Below are positions 36,815 through 45,556 of a stretch of 64,000 nt of DNA, in pieces. This DNA is from Gammaproteobacteria bacterium (lineage in GTDB: Bacteria; Gemmatimonadota; Gemmatimonadetes; Longimicrobiales; Gaopeijiaceae): contig JAPPHB010000085.1 in the NCBI GenBank assembly GCA_028821195.1, positions 190,580 through 254,579 of the forward strand, read 5' to 3'. Every line of letters begins with the position of its first letter. Position 1 is the stretch's first letter. Below the pieces are notes generated by a model that was not told where the DNA came from, did not search any database, and worked only from the letters and a program-made list of their open reading frames with translations. A program made the position numbers and the translations under genes.

Positions 36815-37966
36815 CTAGCCGACGTTCGCGGGGAGCAGCGCGCCCACCGCATCCGCCACTCGTCTCATCTCTTCATGGGTGTTGTAAAGATGCGGCGCCA
36901 CCCGAATGCGCGCCCGCCGGAGCGACGCGACCACGCCGGCTCGTTCGAGTCCCGCGAGCAGCGTTTCGTTGTCGACACCAGGATGGCGGAAGGTCAGAAT
37001 GTGGCGCCGGCTGCCGGCGTCGGGCGTGGCGACGCAGCCCAACCGCTCCAGGCGCTCGCCGAGATCGGCAACCAGCGCGCACACGTGCCCGGCGATGGCG
37101 GAGATCCCGGCTTCCTCGAGCAGCTCGAGGGCGGCGCCGAAGCCGGCGATGAGCGGGTACGCGAGGCTTCCCTCCTCGTAGCGCCCCGCGTGGTCCAGAA
37201 GCTCGAAGTGGACCCTGTCGAAATTGAAGGCGTCGGTGGTGCTGCGCCAGCCGAGCAGCGGCGGATGAATCCGTCCGACCACCGAGCGGTCCACGAACAC
37301 CGCACCGATGCCCATCATGCCGAGCATCCACTTGTGGCTGTCCGCGGACAGGAAGTGCACCCCCGCCTCTCTCACGTCGATGGGCAGGGCGCCGACCGTC
37401 TGGATGCCGTCGACGCACAGAAGCACCCCGCGTTCCCGGCACAGCCGCCCCAACCCGGCCAGGTCGGTGACCGCGCCCGTTGCGTACTGGGCGGAACTGA
37501 CCGCCAATACACGGGTGTCGGGACCGAGCGCCCGCTCCGCGGCCTCGACCGTCACGGTCCCGTGCTCGTCCACCGGGATCAGGTCCAGTGCCGCGATGCC
37601 TCGCCGGTCCAGGTCCATCCAGGGGTATACGTTGGAGGGGTACTCCACCGATGCCGCCGCCGCGACCCGGTCTCCGGGCCGCCAGTCCAGCCCGGACGCG
37701 AGCAGCGACAGCCCGTGCGAGGTGTTGCGCACGAACGCGACCTCGTCCGCCTCGCACCCGATCAGGCGCGCGAACCGTTCCCGGCAGTCCTGCGCCACCG
37801 ACTCCCAGGCGTCGAAGTCGGGCCGGCCCTCGCGCGCGATCGAATCCATGAAGCGATGCACCGCCCGCACGACGCGCGTCGAGGTGGGCGCCACGCCCGC
37901 ATGATTCAGGAAGATGTGAGTGCGGGAGACCGGGAATTCGTCGCGGAAGGACGCAAGAGATGTCAT
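36815..37966 (-). CDS. Class V aminotransferase family PLP enzyme (cysteine desulfurase/epimerase-like)
   Basis: A 383-residue fold-type I PLP protein. The internal aldimine lysine is Lys212 in SADSHKWMLG; other landmarks are FLNHAGVAPTSTRV, RNTSHGLSLLASG, VEYPSNVYPW, LLCVDGIQTVGALP and RRHILTFRHPGVDNE. It lacks the conserved cysteine loop that IscS/SufS use, so desulfurase activity is unlikely; isopenicillin N epimerase-like or kynureninase-like amino acid chemistry fits better. The ATG overlaps the stop of the squalene/phytoene synthase gene (ATGA), an odd partnership that hints at a linked pathway. Confidence 0.85.
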   Translation of the reverse strand: MTSLASFRDEFPVSRTHIFLNHAGVAPTSTRVVRAVHRFMDSIAREGRPDFDAWESVAQDCRERFARLIGCEADEVAFVRNTSHGLSLLASGLDWRPGDRVAAAASVEYPSNVYPWMDLDRRGIAALDLIPVDEHGTVTVEAAERALGPDTRVLAVSSAQYATGAVTDLAGLGRLCRERGVLLCVDGIQTVGALPIDVREAGVHFLSADSHKWMLGMMGIGAVFVDRSVVGRIHPPLLGWRSTTDAFNFDRVHFELLDHAGRYEEGSLAYPLIAGFGAALELLEEAGISAIAGHVCALVADLGERLERLGCVATPDAGSRRHILTFRHPGVDNETLLAGLERAGVVASLRRARIRVAPHLYNTHEEMRRVADAVGALLPANVG

Positions 37967-38940
37967 GGGGTCGGGGCGGTTGCGAGTCGCGTGCAGTAAC
38001 GTTCGATCCACCCATTCGAGAAACCCAGCACCATGGCCCGGCGTGTGATGGCCTTCACCTCCCGCCGCGTCATCTTGGTCTCCCGCCTGAGAACGTCCGG
38101 GTTGGCCCGGCTGATGGCCAGCGTGCGCACCGCGAAGAGCAGCGGCAGCAGGCAGAACAGCCGAACCCGGTGGTAGCGTCTCGGGATGAGCCGGATGTAG
38201 GCCCGGGCCGCGGCCAGGTGCCCGTCGGCCTTCGTGACCAGCCGCGCGAGGACGGCCATGGCCGCGTCCAGGTTCGCCGGGTCGAAGAGCTGGCTCGGGT
38301 GAATGCGCGGGTCGGGAACAAATGCGGCAGGCACATAGACCCACCCGCGATCCCGGTCTTCGTGCAGCCCGCGGATGACGTTCACCGTTTGCAGCGCCAG
38401 CCCGAACTCGCGCCCGAGCGGCATCATCCTCTTGCGTGCGTTCCGCGTCCCCGGAAGCCGCAACGTGAACAGCTCGGTAAGGAGATGACCCACGCGTCCG
38501 GCCACCTCGTGCATGTAGTCGTCGAGATCGGCCTCGGTCTCGAAGCGGGATCCGCGCTCCGTCCAGCGCGCCATCCCGGCGCTCGATTCGCCCACGCGGC
38601 GGATGAGGATTTCCCTGGCGGGCGCGGCGAGCCGTTCGAGTCCGGCGAGGACCGTCGCCGCGTGACGCGCCACGAGCGCGTCCGGGATCTCCTCGCGGGC
38701 TTCCCGCAGACGCTCGATCAACGCCTGCCGCGCCCCGTCTCCCGCGAGTACGTCCTGCCACTTCGCCAGCAACGTTACCTTCTCGTCACCACCAAGCTCG
38801 CGGTTGTCTTCCAGGTAGTCGGAAACCCGCAGCAGGAGATAGGCAACGGTGACTTCGGTCCTCAGCGGCTCGGGGAGGATCCGGATGCCCACCGCAAAGG
38901 TGCGGCTGGAGGCGACGAGAAGTTCCTGGAGCGAGGCCAT
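37963..38940 (-). CDS. Squalene/phytoene synthase family protein with altered second Asp motif
   Basis: A 325-residue helical prenyl-transferring enzyme of the trans-isoprenyl diphosphate synthase head-to-head class. The first acidic motif is RVSDYLEDN (Asp41, Asp45). The second is QTVNVIRGLHEDRDRGW (184-200), where the family normally has IRDxxED; the leading Asp is Gly191. Other features, such as LLLRVSDY and RGWVYVP, are ordinary. It could make squalene, a hopanoid precursor or a carotenoid precursor, or be catalytically altered. It overlaps the aminotransferase gene; no other terpenoid gene is visible. Confidence 0.85.
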   Translation of the reverse strand: MASLQELLVASSRTFAVGIRILPEPLRTEVTVAYLLLRVSDYLEDNRELGGDEKVTLLAKWQDVLAGDGARQALIERLREAREEIPDALVARHAATVLAGLERLAAPAREILIRRVGESSAGMARWTERGSRFETEADLDDYMHEVAGRVGHLLTELFTLRLPGTRNARKRMMPLGREFGLALQTVNVIRGLHEDRDRGWVYVPAAFVPDPRIHPSQLFDPANLDAAMAVLARLVTKADGHLAAARAYIRLIPRRYHRVRLFCLLPLLFAVRTLAISRANPDVLRRETKMTRREVKAITRRAMVLGFSNGWIERYCTRLATAPTP

Positions 38941-39068
38941 GGTGGATTGTCGACGCCCCGGTCCGGGGCGTCAACGCCGGTCGTGCGGTGCTGCGGTGGC
39001 GGATCCATCGTTGCCGACCCAACGGTGACAGGATTAATGTTGTGGGAACCTCAATCAGTTTGCTGCCC

Positions 39069-39584
39069 ATGAAGCCGAATCACTGCTTTCGACACTTCGC
39101 CGCCGTCCTGGTGCTCTCGACCACCACCGGCTGCTTCAACTACGTGCCCACCGAGGTCGGAGCGGTGCCGCCCGGCGAATCGGTGCGGCTGTTCCTGACG
39201 CGCGCGGGCGTGGACGCGATAAACGAGGCCGGCAACGAGGATGCGCTGAACACTTTGTTCGAGCCCGTGCTCTCCGGTGAGTTCGTGCGCCGGACCGACG
39301 CCGACTTTTATGTGCGCATCCCCACGGTTCGGCGGCAGGTGGGCTTCCACAGCTCGCAGTTGGGGCAGGATATCCGGGTTCCCGCGGGCGAGATCGTGCA
39401 GATCGAACGCCAGGAGCTCAGCCGGGCGAAGACGGGCGCGCTGGTCGGGGGTACCGCGGCCGTCATCACCGGGCTCATCGTCTTCATCCTGAACGATGCC
39501 CGTCAGCCAGACTCGGTCGTCCAACCCCTCGACCCGGTGGAAGACCGCCGCCGCCCGGTTATCATCCTTCGCTTCGGGCACTGA
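39069..39584 (+). CDS. Predicted lipoprotein, function unknown
   Basis: A 171-residue exported protein with signal sequence and lipobox-like TTTGCFN (Cys near residue 22). The mature region has SVRLFLTRAGVDAIN and IPAGEIVQIERQELS-type text (VPAGEIVQIERQELS), then a hydrophobic stretch GALVGGTAAVITGLIVFIL followed by a charged C-terminus ending ILRFGH. I do not recognise a family. An in-frame GTG at 39039 is an alternative start with an AGGA element upstream. It is isolated between the divergent synthase and the susC gene. Confidence 0.7.
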   Translation: MKPNHCFRHFAAVLVLSTTTGCFNYVPTEVGAVPPGESVRLFLTRAGVDAINEAGNEDALNTLFEPVLSGEFVRRTDADFYVRIPTVRRQVGFHSSQLGQDIRVPAGEIVQIERQELSRAKTGALVGGTAAVITGLIVFILNDARQPDSVVQPLDPVEDRRRPVIILRFGH

Positions 39585-39806
39585 CGAGGACCTCGTCCCG
39601 CGGCGCAGCCGGCCGGTGCCAGGGGGGCACGGAGGCGTTCCAGCGGCTTGACGGCAGGGGTCGCTCGCGCCTACTCTGCTAGGTTGTAGCCAAGCGTCCG
39701 TCGGCCCCGTCCACCTACGGTGCTGTGCACGCACGCCGTTGCGGCGCGTGAGCATACGCCGAGAGGCGGCTCTGCCAAACGACTGTTCCCTTCATCGGAG
39801 GCCGTT

Positions 39807-42800
39807 ATGAAGAATCGAAGGTTCGCAAACCCAACCACCGCCCGGTCGCCAGGTCGGCGTCGGATCGCACTTCCGGCCATGCTGCTCGTGGCCGGGGGGC
39901 TGATCTCGGCGCTTCCCGCGGCGGCGCAGGAGCCTGGCCGTGTCACTGGCCAGGTCACCGAAGAAGGTTCCGGCGCGGCCCTCGGCGAGGTCCAGGTGTT
40001 CCTGACCGACGCCGGCATCGGAACCCTGACCCGCGGTAACGGGCGCTACGTTCTGCTGAACGTGCCGCCGGGCACCTACGAGATGCGTGCCGAGCGCATC
40101 GGTCTGGGTTCGAGCACCGCGCAGATCACCGTGGCTGCCGGCGAGACCCTGGTTCAGGATTTCACCCTGACCGAAGAGGCGCTCGGCCTCGACGAGATCG
40201 TCGTGACCGGCACGGCCGGTGCGGCGCGCCAGCGCGAGATCGGCAACACCATCGCGCAGATCAACGTGGCCGAGGTCCCCGACCGTCCGGTGCTGGTCTC
40301 CGACATCCTGCAGTCATCGGCGCCCGGACTGGAGGTATACGGCGGCGGCGGCGTCGGTCAGGCCAAGATCATCCGCCTGCGCGGCCAGAGCAGCGTGGAG
40401 CTCTCCAATCACCCGCTCATATACATCGATGGGGTGCGCATGCGCAGCGACCCGCTTCCGGACGCGAACCCGCCGGACCGCCGGGGAGGCCGCAGCGGCA
40501 ACATCTCCGTGAGCCCGCTTGACAACATCAACCCGGCCGACATCGAGCGCATCGAGGTCATCAAGGGCTCGGCGGCCACCACGCTGTACGGAACCGAGGC
40601 CTCCGCCGGCGTCATCCAGATCTTCACCAAGAGAGGGACCACGGGCGCGCCCGTCTGGACCGCAGAGGTGAAAGCCGGAAGCGCCTGGAGCCGAAAGTTC
40701 GGCGTGGATGTAGCCAACGCCGATCCCTACATCAACATGGGTCCGTGGCTCTGCACCGGGCCGTTCTCCTGCGGCGAATATCATCCGGGCTCACCGTTCA
40801 CCACGGACTATTCCCTTTCCGTGCGCGGAGGCAGGCAGGACCTGCAGTACTTCATCTCCGGCGGGTTCCTGGACGAGCAGGGCTACATGACCAATGACAC
40901 CCAGAAGAAGTATCACACGCGCGCGAACTTCACCATTACGCCCGCGAATAACCTGACCATCCAGTGGAACACGGCGTACGCGAACAACATCCTCACGATG
41001 ACCGCTGGGCAGAACAACGCCCAGGGCATCACCCTCAACGCCTTCCGGGCGGAGAGGAACTACTTCGGCACCGGCGACCCCGCGGTGCTGAACGAGTTGA
41101 TGGACCAGGATCTGGCCGAGGACGTCGAACGGCTGACCACCGGCGCGACAATCACCTACCAGCCTCTGGACCAAATGACCAATCGCTTCACGGTCGGCTA
41201 CGACTGGTCCAGCCGGGAGCACCGCAACTTGCGTCCCTACGGGTGGCGGCAGGTGCCCGAGGGATCGCTCCTCAACAACACCTTCCAGAACCGCGTACTC
41301 TCCTTCGACTACGTCGGCACCTACACCTTCGACCTGACCTCCTCCATCGGCTCGAGCTTCTCCTGGGGCGGCCAGGCCATCGGGGACGACGACCGCAACG
41401 TTGAGGGGTTCGGGGAGAACTTCCCCGGCGCCGCGGACCCGACCCTCAACTCCGCCGCCATAACCCAGGCCTTCGAGATCCGTTCCAAGATCTGGAACGC
41501 AGGCTTCTTCTTCCAGAACGTCTTCGACATCGCCGACCGCTACTTCATCACCCTGGGGACGCGGGTGGACGGCAACAGCGCCTTCGGCAAGGGCTTCGGC
41601 CTGCAGGTGTACCCGAAGCTCAGCGGGTCCTGGATCATCTCGGATGAGTCCTTCTGGCCGGATCTGGGCGAGTTCAAGCTGCGCGCCGCCTTCGGGCAGT
41701 CGGGACGCGCCCCCGGCGCCTTCGACGCCGTGCGCACATGGAGTCCGCTGGGACTGGCGGGCGTGCCCGCGTTCGTGCCTCAAAACGTCGGCAACGACGA
41801 GGTGGGGCCGGAGGTCACGGAGGAGATCGAGGCCGGGTTCGACGCGTCGTGGCTGGGCGACCGCCTTACGACAACCTTCACGTTCTACCGCCAAGTCACC
41901 AGGGACGCGCTCCTGGACGTTCCCCAGATCCCCTCCAACGGCTTCACCAGCAGCCAGCTCACCAACGTCGGCAGGATCCAGAACCAGGGGATCGAGTTGG
42001 AGTTGGGCGCCACATTGCTCGACACGCGGACCTGGGGCGTTGACGTCGGGGGATCGCTGACCACCAACAACTCCAAGGTGCTGGAGCTCGGGATTCCATG
42101 GACCAACTCACTGCGCATGGACTGCGGACCGAACGGCGACGAGGGCTGTCCCGTGCGCAACATGCGCGACTACCTGGTGCAGAATCCAGATGAGATCGCG
42201 GCCCCCGACTACTGCCCGGGACCGGAGGTATGCTCCGAGGTGCAGGCGAACGCGTCGGGTGGTCAGGATGTGCACGGGCACAACTACGGCTCCAACCTGC
42301 CCACCACCTTCATCAGCGGGAACCTGGCGGTGCGGACGCCGGGCAACATCACCCTCTCCGCCGCCGGCGAATTCAAGGGCGGCTTCTACATGAACGAGGC
42401 CGTCTGGTCCATCTCCCGGAGCGTCCGCTCGCACCTTTGCTATCCCTACTACGTGGATTGGGCCGGCGGAATTGAACTCCGCGACGACACGCCCGCCATC
42501 TACCGTGCCCGGTGCGGACGCCGGGAATCCGAGGGCTACATGTGGAAGGGCGACTTCTTCAAGCTGCGCTCCGTCAGCGCCACCATTCCCGTGGACGCGA
42601 TCATGCCGGAGCGGGTGAGCAACGCCACCTTCACCCTCGCGTTGCGCAACTCCTATCTCTGGATGGCGGAGATGCCGTTCATGGATCCCGAGCTGACCGG
42701 CGATCAGGGCGCGAACGACTATAGTCACCAGAATCAGGGGGGCTATAATTTCGAGGAGTCCGTGCCGGCGCCGATCACGCTGCATGCGTCCCTCCGGATC

Positions 42801-42809
42801 ACGTTCTAA
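39807..42809 (+). CDS. SusC/RagA-type TonB-dependent outer membrane receptor
   Basis: A 1000-residue outer-membrane importer. GGAGG precedes the ATG by six bases. The signal peptide (about 1-44) ends AAAQEPG; a CarboxypepD_reg domain follows (about 46-130, GRVTGQVTEEGSGAALGEV read as the domain start). The plug (about 140-260) carries LDEIVVTG, LVSDILQSSAPGLEV and the SusC signature YIDGVRMRS with IERIEVIKGSAATTLYGTEAS. The beta barrel ends at the aromatic LHASLRITF. It forms a pair with the SusD-like gene 14 bases downstream. Substrate unknown; no glycosidase is nearby, which suggests a peptide or small-molecule ligand. Confidence 0.95.
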   Translation: MKNRRFANPTTARSPGRRRIALPAMLLVAGGLISALPAAAQEPGRVTGQVTEEGSGAALGEVQVFLTDAGIGTLTRGNGRYVLLNVPPGTYEMRAERIGLGSSTAQITVAAGETLVQDFTLTEEALGLDEIVVTGTAGAARQREIGNTIAQINVAEVPDRPVLVSDILQSSAPGLEVYGGGGVGQAKIIRLRGQSSVELSNHPLIYIDGVRMRSDPLPDANPPDRRGGRSGNISVSPLDNINPADIERIEVIKGSAATTLYGTEASAGVIQIFTKRGTTGAPVWTAEVKAGSAWSRKFGVDVANADPYINMGPWLCTGPFSCGEYHPGSPFTTDYSLSVRGGRQDLQYFISGGFLDEQGYMTNDTQKKYHTRANFTITPANNLTIQWNTAYANNILTMTAGQNNAQGITLNAFRAERNYFGTGDPAVLNELMDQDLAEDVERLTTGATITYQPLDQMTNRFTVGYDWSSREHRNLRPYGWRQVPEGSLLNNTFQNRVLSFDYVGTYTFDLTSSIGSSFSWGGQAIGDDDRNVEGFGENFPGAADPTLNSAAITQAFEIRSKIWNAGFFFQNVFDIADRYFITLGTRVDGNSAFGKGFGLQVYPKLSGSWIISDESFWPDLGEFKLRAAFGQSGRAPGAFDAVRTWSPLGLAGVPAFVPQNVGNDEVGPEVTEEIEAGFDASWLGDRLTTTFTFYRQVTRDALLDVPQIPSNGFTSSQLTNVGRIQNQGIELELGATLLDTRTWGVDVGGSLTTNNSKVLELGIPWTNSLRMDCGPNGDEGCPVRNMRDYLVQNPDEIAAPDYCPGPEVCSEVQANASGGQDVHGHNYGSNLPTTFISGNLAVRTPGNITLSAAGEFKGGFYMNEAVWSISRSVRSHLCYPYYVDWAGGIELRDDTPAIYRARCGRRESEGYMWKGDFFKLRSVSATIPVDAIMPERVSNATFTLALRNSYLWMAEMPFMDPELTGDQGANDYSHQNQGGYNFEESVPAPITLHASLRITF

Positions 42810-42823
42810 GGGGAAGGCAAAAA

Positions 42824-44194
42824 ATGAACGCGAAGAACGCAATCAGAAGTGTGACGCTGGCGGCACTCGTTTTCGGCATCGCCGCCTGCGAGGTTATCAA
42901 TCCAGGCCCCATCCAGGACGAGTTCCTGGTGGAGGAGGAGTCCCGCGAAGGGCTGGTCAACGGATCCCAGCGCCGGCTCAACGAGGCCATCGGCTGGGTC
43001 GGTTATACGGGCGCGATCGTCACCCGCCAACTCATGCCCGGAGGTCAGACCGGCTCCTACGGACACAGCGTGGTCGCCCAGGCAGGGCACATCGAGCCGG
43101 GCTTGTTTGGCGGATACTTCAACGACGCGCAGCAGGCCCGCTTCATAGCCGAGACCGCCCTCGAGCTGTTCGCAGACCAGGATGTCGATTCCAACGTCGT
43201 CGCGCAGGCCAACGTCTGGGCCGGGTTCTCGAACCGGCTCCTGGGGGAGAACTGGTGCGAAGCCGTCATCAACGGCTCGGGGCTGCTGCCCGGGTCGGAC
43301 TACCTGCGGCGGGCCGAAGAGCAGTTCAGCGCCGCCCTCGCGCTGAATCCCAACGAGAACCTGAGGATGGCGGCGACGGCGGGCAGAGCCTCGGTGCGCG
43401 CCTTCCTGGGTGACTGGGGCGGCGCGGCGGCGGACGCGGGCGGCATCCCCAACAGCTTCGAGTACGTCGTACTGTCGGACGGCAACGTCGCAACCACGCG
43501 CAATACTCCGCAGTGGGCCAACGCGAGGACACCATACCTGGCCTTCACCATGTGGAACACCTACTCCGGACCGCAGTTTGACCCGTCAGCCGGCGACGGT
43601 GCCAATCGCGCGGCTGGCTACTACCAGGAGACCGGGGATCCACGCACGGAATGGTTCGAGGATCCCAGCTTCCCGTGGTCAAACGCCGCCCTGGGAGACT
43701 ATGGGCAGACCCCGTGGTTCAACCAGACCAAGTACGACAATCCCAGCGACGCGTACAACGTGGCCAGCGGCCGGGAGATGCGGCTCATCGAGGCCGAAGC
43801 CCAGTTGACGAACGGCAACTGGCAGGCGGCGATGACCATCATCAACAACCTGCGGGCCACCTACACGACCAACGAGACCATGCTGCATCCGGGCGGCACG
43901 CCGCTGGCGCCGCGGGATGCGATGAGCCTCGAAGGGGCCTGGACGTATCTCAAGCGCGAGCGGGCGCTCGAGCTCTTCCTGGAAGCACGCACGCTGGGAG
44001 ACCAGCGCCGCTGGGAGGAGAACAACACGCCGGGTGACCTTGGGCTCCCCGACTTCGAGGCCGTCGAACCCAGGATGTTCAGCGACCCCACAACCCCGCG
44101 CGGGACCATCATCAACGGCCAGGTGCGCCTCTGCTTCGACGTTCCCAACTCGGAGCGCGAACGCAACGATAACATTCCCCAGCTCGGCGGCTGA
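42824..44194 (+). CDS. SusD/RagB-type outer membrane substrate-binding lipoprotein
   Basis: A 456-residue lipoprotein with lipobox FGIAACEV (Cys22). TPR-like helices follow, including EGLVNGSQRRLNEAIGW, DYLRRAEEQFSAALAL, FLGDWGGAAADAG and the SusD C-terminal motifs REMRLIEAEAQLTNGNW, INNLRATY and LKRERALELFLEARTLGDQ. SusD-like proteins cap the SusC barrel and capture ligands. The gene starts 14 bases after susC with GGGGAAGG upstream, and a terminator-like hairpin follows at 44220-44255, so susC and susD are a two-gene unit. Confidence 0.95.
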   Translation: MNAKNAIRSVTLAALVFGIAACEVINPGPIQDEFLVEEESREGLVNGSQRRLNEAIGWVGYTGAIVTRQLMPGGQTGSYGHSVVAQAGHIEPGLFGGYFNDAQQARFIAETALELFADQDVDSNVVAQANVWAGFSNRLLGENWCEAVINGSGLLPGSDYLRRAEEQFSAALALNPNENLRMAATAGRASVRAFLGDWGGAAADAGGIPNSFEYVVLSDGNVATTRNTPQWANARTPYLAFTMWNTYSGPQFDPSAGDGANRAAGYYQETGDPRTEWFEDPSFPWSNAALGDYGQTPWFNQTKYDNPSDAYNVASGREMRLIEAEAQLTNGNWQAAMTIINNLRATYTTNETMLHPGGTPLAPRDAMSLEGAWTYLKRERALELFLEARTLGDQRRWEENNTPGDLGLPDFEAVEPRMFSDPTTPRGTIINGQVRLCFDVPNSERERNDNIPQLGG

Positions 44195-44219
44195 TCGCCT
44201 GACGGGACAAGCTGGACCG

Positions 44220-44255
44220 GCGGCTGCCGGGGGCCTTCGGGCCTTCGGCAGCCGC
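44220..44255 (+). terminator. Terminator-like hairpin after susD
   Basis: GCGGCTGCCG pairs with CGGCAGCCGC, followed inward by a two-base mismatch and a GGCC stem closed by a TTCG tetraloop. It lies 25 bases after the susD stop and is followed by TTCGCGTATATT, which has only a weak T-run. Termination or mRNA 3'-end protection is the natural reading. Confidence 0.7.
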
Positions 44256-44305
44256 TTCGCGTATATTGCGGTCGTGTCTCGACGACTCAGCAGGGAGGCC
44301 CTGCA

Positions 44306-45556
44306 GTGATCAACGCGCCGCCGCCATCTCCACCCGGTTCCGGGATCACGCGCCGCCGGTTCGTGGCCGGCGCCGCGAGCGCGGGTCTCGCGGTGGCGCT
44401 TCCATTCCCGGCGCTCCCGTGGCAGGAACGCCGGTTCGACACGGTGGTGGTGGGTGGCCGGCTGATCGATCCTGGAGAGGGGATCGACGCCCCCCGCGAC
44501 ATCGGCATCACCGGCGGGCGGGTGGCGCGGGTGGCCGAGCGCATCGCCGAGAGCGAGGGCTGCCAGGTGGTGCGCGCGCAGGGGATGATCGTCACGCCGG
44601 GCCTGATCGACATCCATACGCACGTCTACGACGGCGTCTCGGGCGTTTCCATCGAACCGGACGTGGTGGGGATCGCCAAGGGGGTCACCACCGTCGTCGA
44701 CGCCGGCTCGTCGGGGGCCACCACCTTCCCGGGCTTCAGGACCTACGTGGCGGCGCCCGCGCGAACGCGCGTGTACGCCCTCCTCAACGTGTCCAGCCCG
44801 GGCATGACCATCTCCAACGAGCTGGCCGACCTGGCGTACATCGATCCGGACGCCATTGTCGCAACCGTGGAGGCCAACCGGGACGTGATCGTGGGCCTCA
44901 AGGTGCGAATGCTGGCCGGAATCCCGGGCGGCGACGACCTCGAGGTCATGCGCCTCACCAGGCTGGCCGCGGAGGGCGCCGGCGTGCCCATCATGGTGCA
45001 CATCGGCGGCCAGACCTCCCCCCTCCCGCGCATCCTGGAGATGCTCCGCCCGGGTGACGTGGTGACCCACGCTCTGCGGCGCACCAGGAGCATCCTCGAC
45101 GATGCCGGCAACGTCTACCGGGAGGTGCTGGAGGCCGTTGAGCGGGGCATCCACCTCGACATCGGCCACGGCCGCGGAAACCTGGATTTCGACGTCGCCG
45201 AGCGCGCCCTTGGCCAGGGCATCCGGCTCGCCGCCATCTCGAGCGACGTGCATCGCGGCAACGCGCTCGGCCCGGTGTTCGGCCTTCCAACCACCCTGAC
45301 CAAGTTCCTGCACATGGGCATGTCGCTGGAGGAAGTGATCCGCTGCGCCACCTCCACCCCCGCGGGCATCTTCGACTTCGGGGAAGAGTTGGGCACCCTG
45401 CGCGAGGGCGCCGTGGCCGACTTGGCCGTCTTCCAGATGGTGGAGGGCGACTACGAGCTGGTGGACTCCGGAGGCAAGCGCCGGACGGCTGCGCGGCGGC
45501 TTGTGCCGTACGCCGCCATGCGGGCCGGACGGCCCTACGGGGCGATCACGCGATGA
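44306..45556 (+). CDS. Tat-exported amidohydrolase/deacetylase family metallohydrolase
   Basis: A 416-residue amidohydrolase-superfamily enzyme. The GTG at 44306 has GGGAGG about seven bases upstream. A Tat signal, TRRRFVAGAASAGLAVALP, starts near residue 16. Metal-site residues fit the superfamily: DIHTHVY, the carboxylated-lysine candidate VGLKVRML, IMVHIGG, VTHALRR and ISSDVHRG with the final Asp. GAVADLAVFQMVEG is the late beta-sandwich strand. It resembles D-aminoacylase and N-acetylglucosamine-6-phosphate deacetylase relatives; substrate unknown. Its stop overlaps the next start (ATGA), tying it to the CxxCH protein. Confidence 0.88.
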   Translation: MINAPPPSPPGSGITRRRFVAGAASAGLAVALPFPALPWQERRFDTVVVGGRLIDPGEGIDAPRDIGITGGRVARVAERIAESEGCQVVRAQGMIVTPGLIDIHTHVYDGVSGVSIEPDVVGIAKGVTTVVDAGSSGATTFPGFRTYVAAPARTRVYALLNVSSPGMTISNELADLAYIDPDAIVATVEANRDVIVGLKVRMLAGIPGGDDLEVMRLTRLAAEGAGVPIMVHIGGQTSPLPRILEMLRPGDVVTHALRRTRSILDDAGNVYREVLEAVERGIHLDIGHGRGNLDFDVAERALGQGIRLAAISSDVHRGNALGPVFGLPTTLTKFLHMGMSLEEVIRCATSTPAGIFDFGEELGTLREGAVADLAVFQMVEGDYELVDSGGKRRTAARRLVPYAAMRAGRPYGAITR

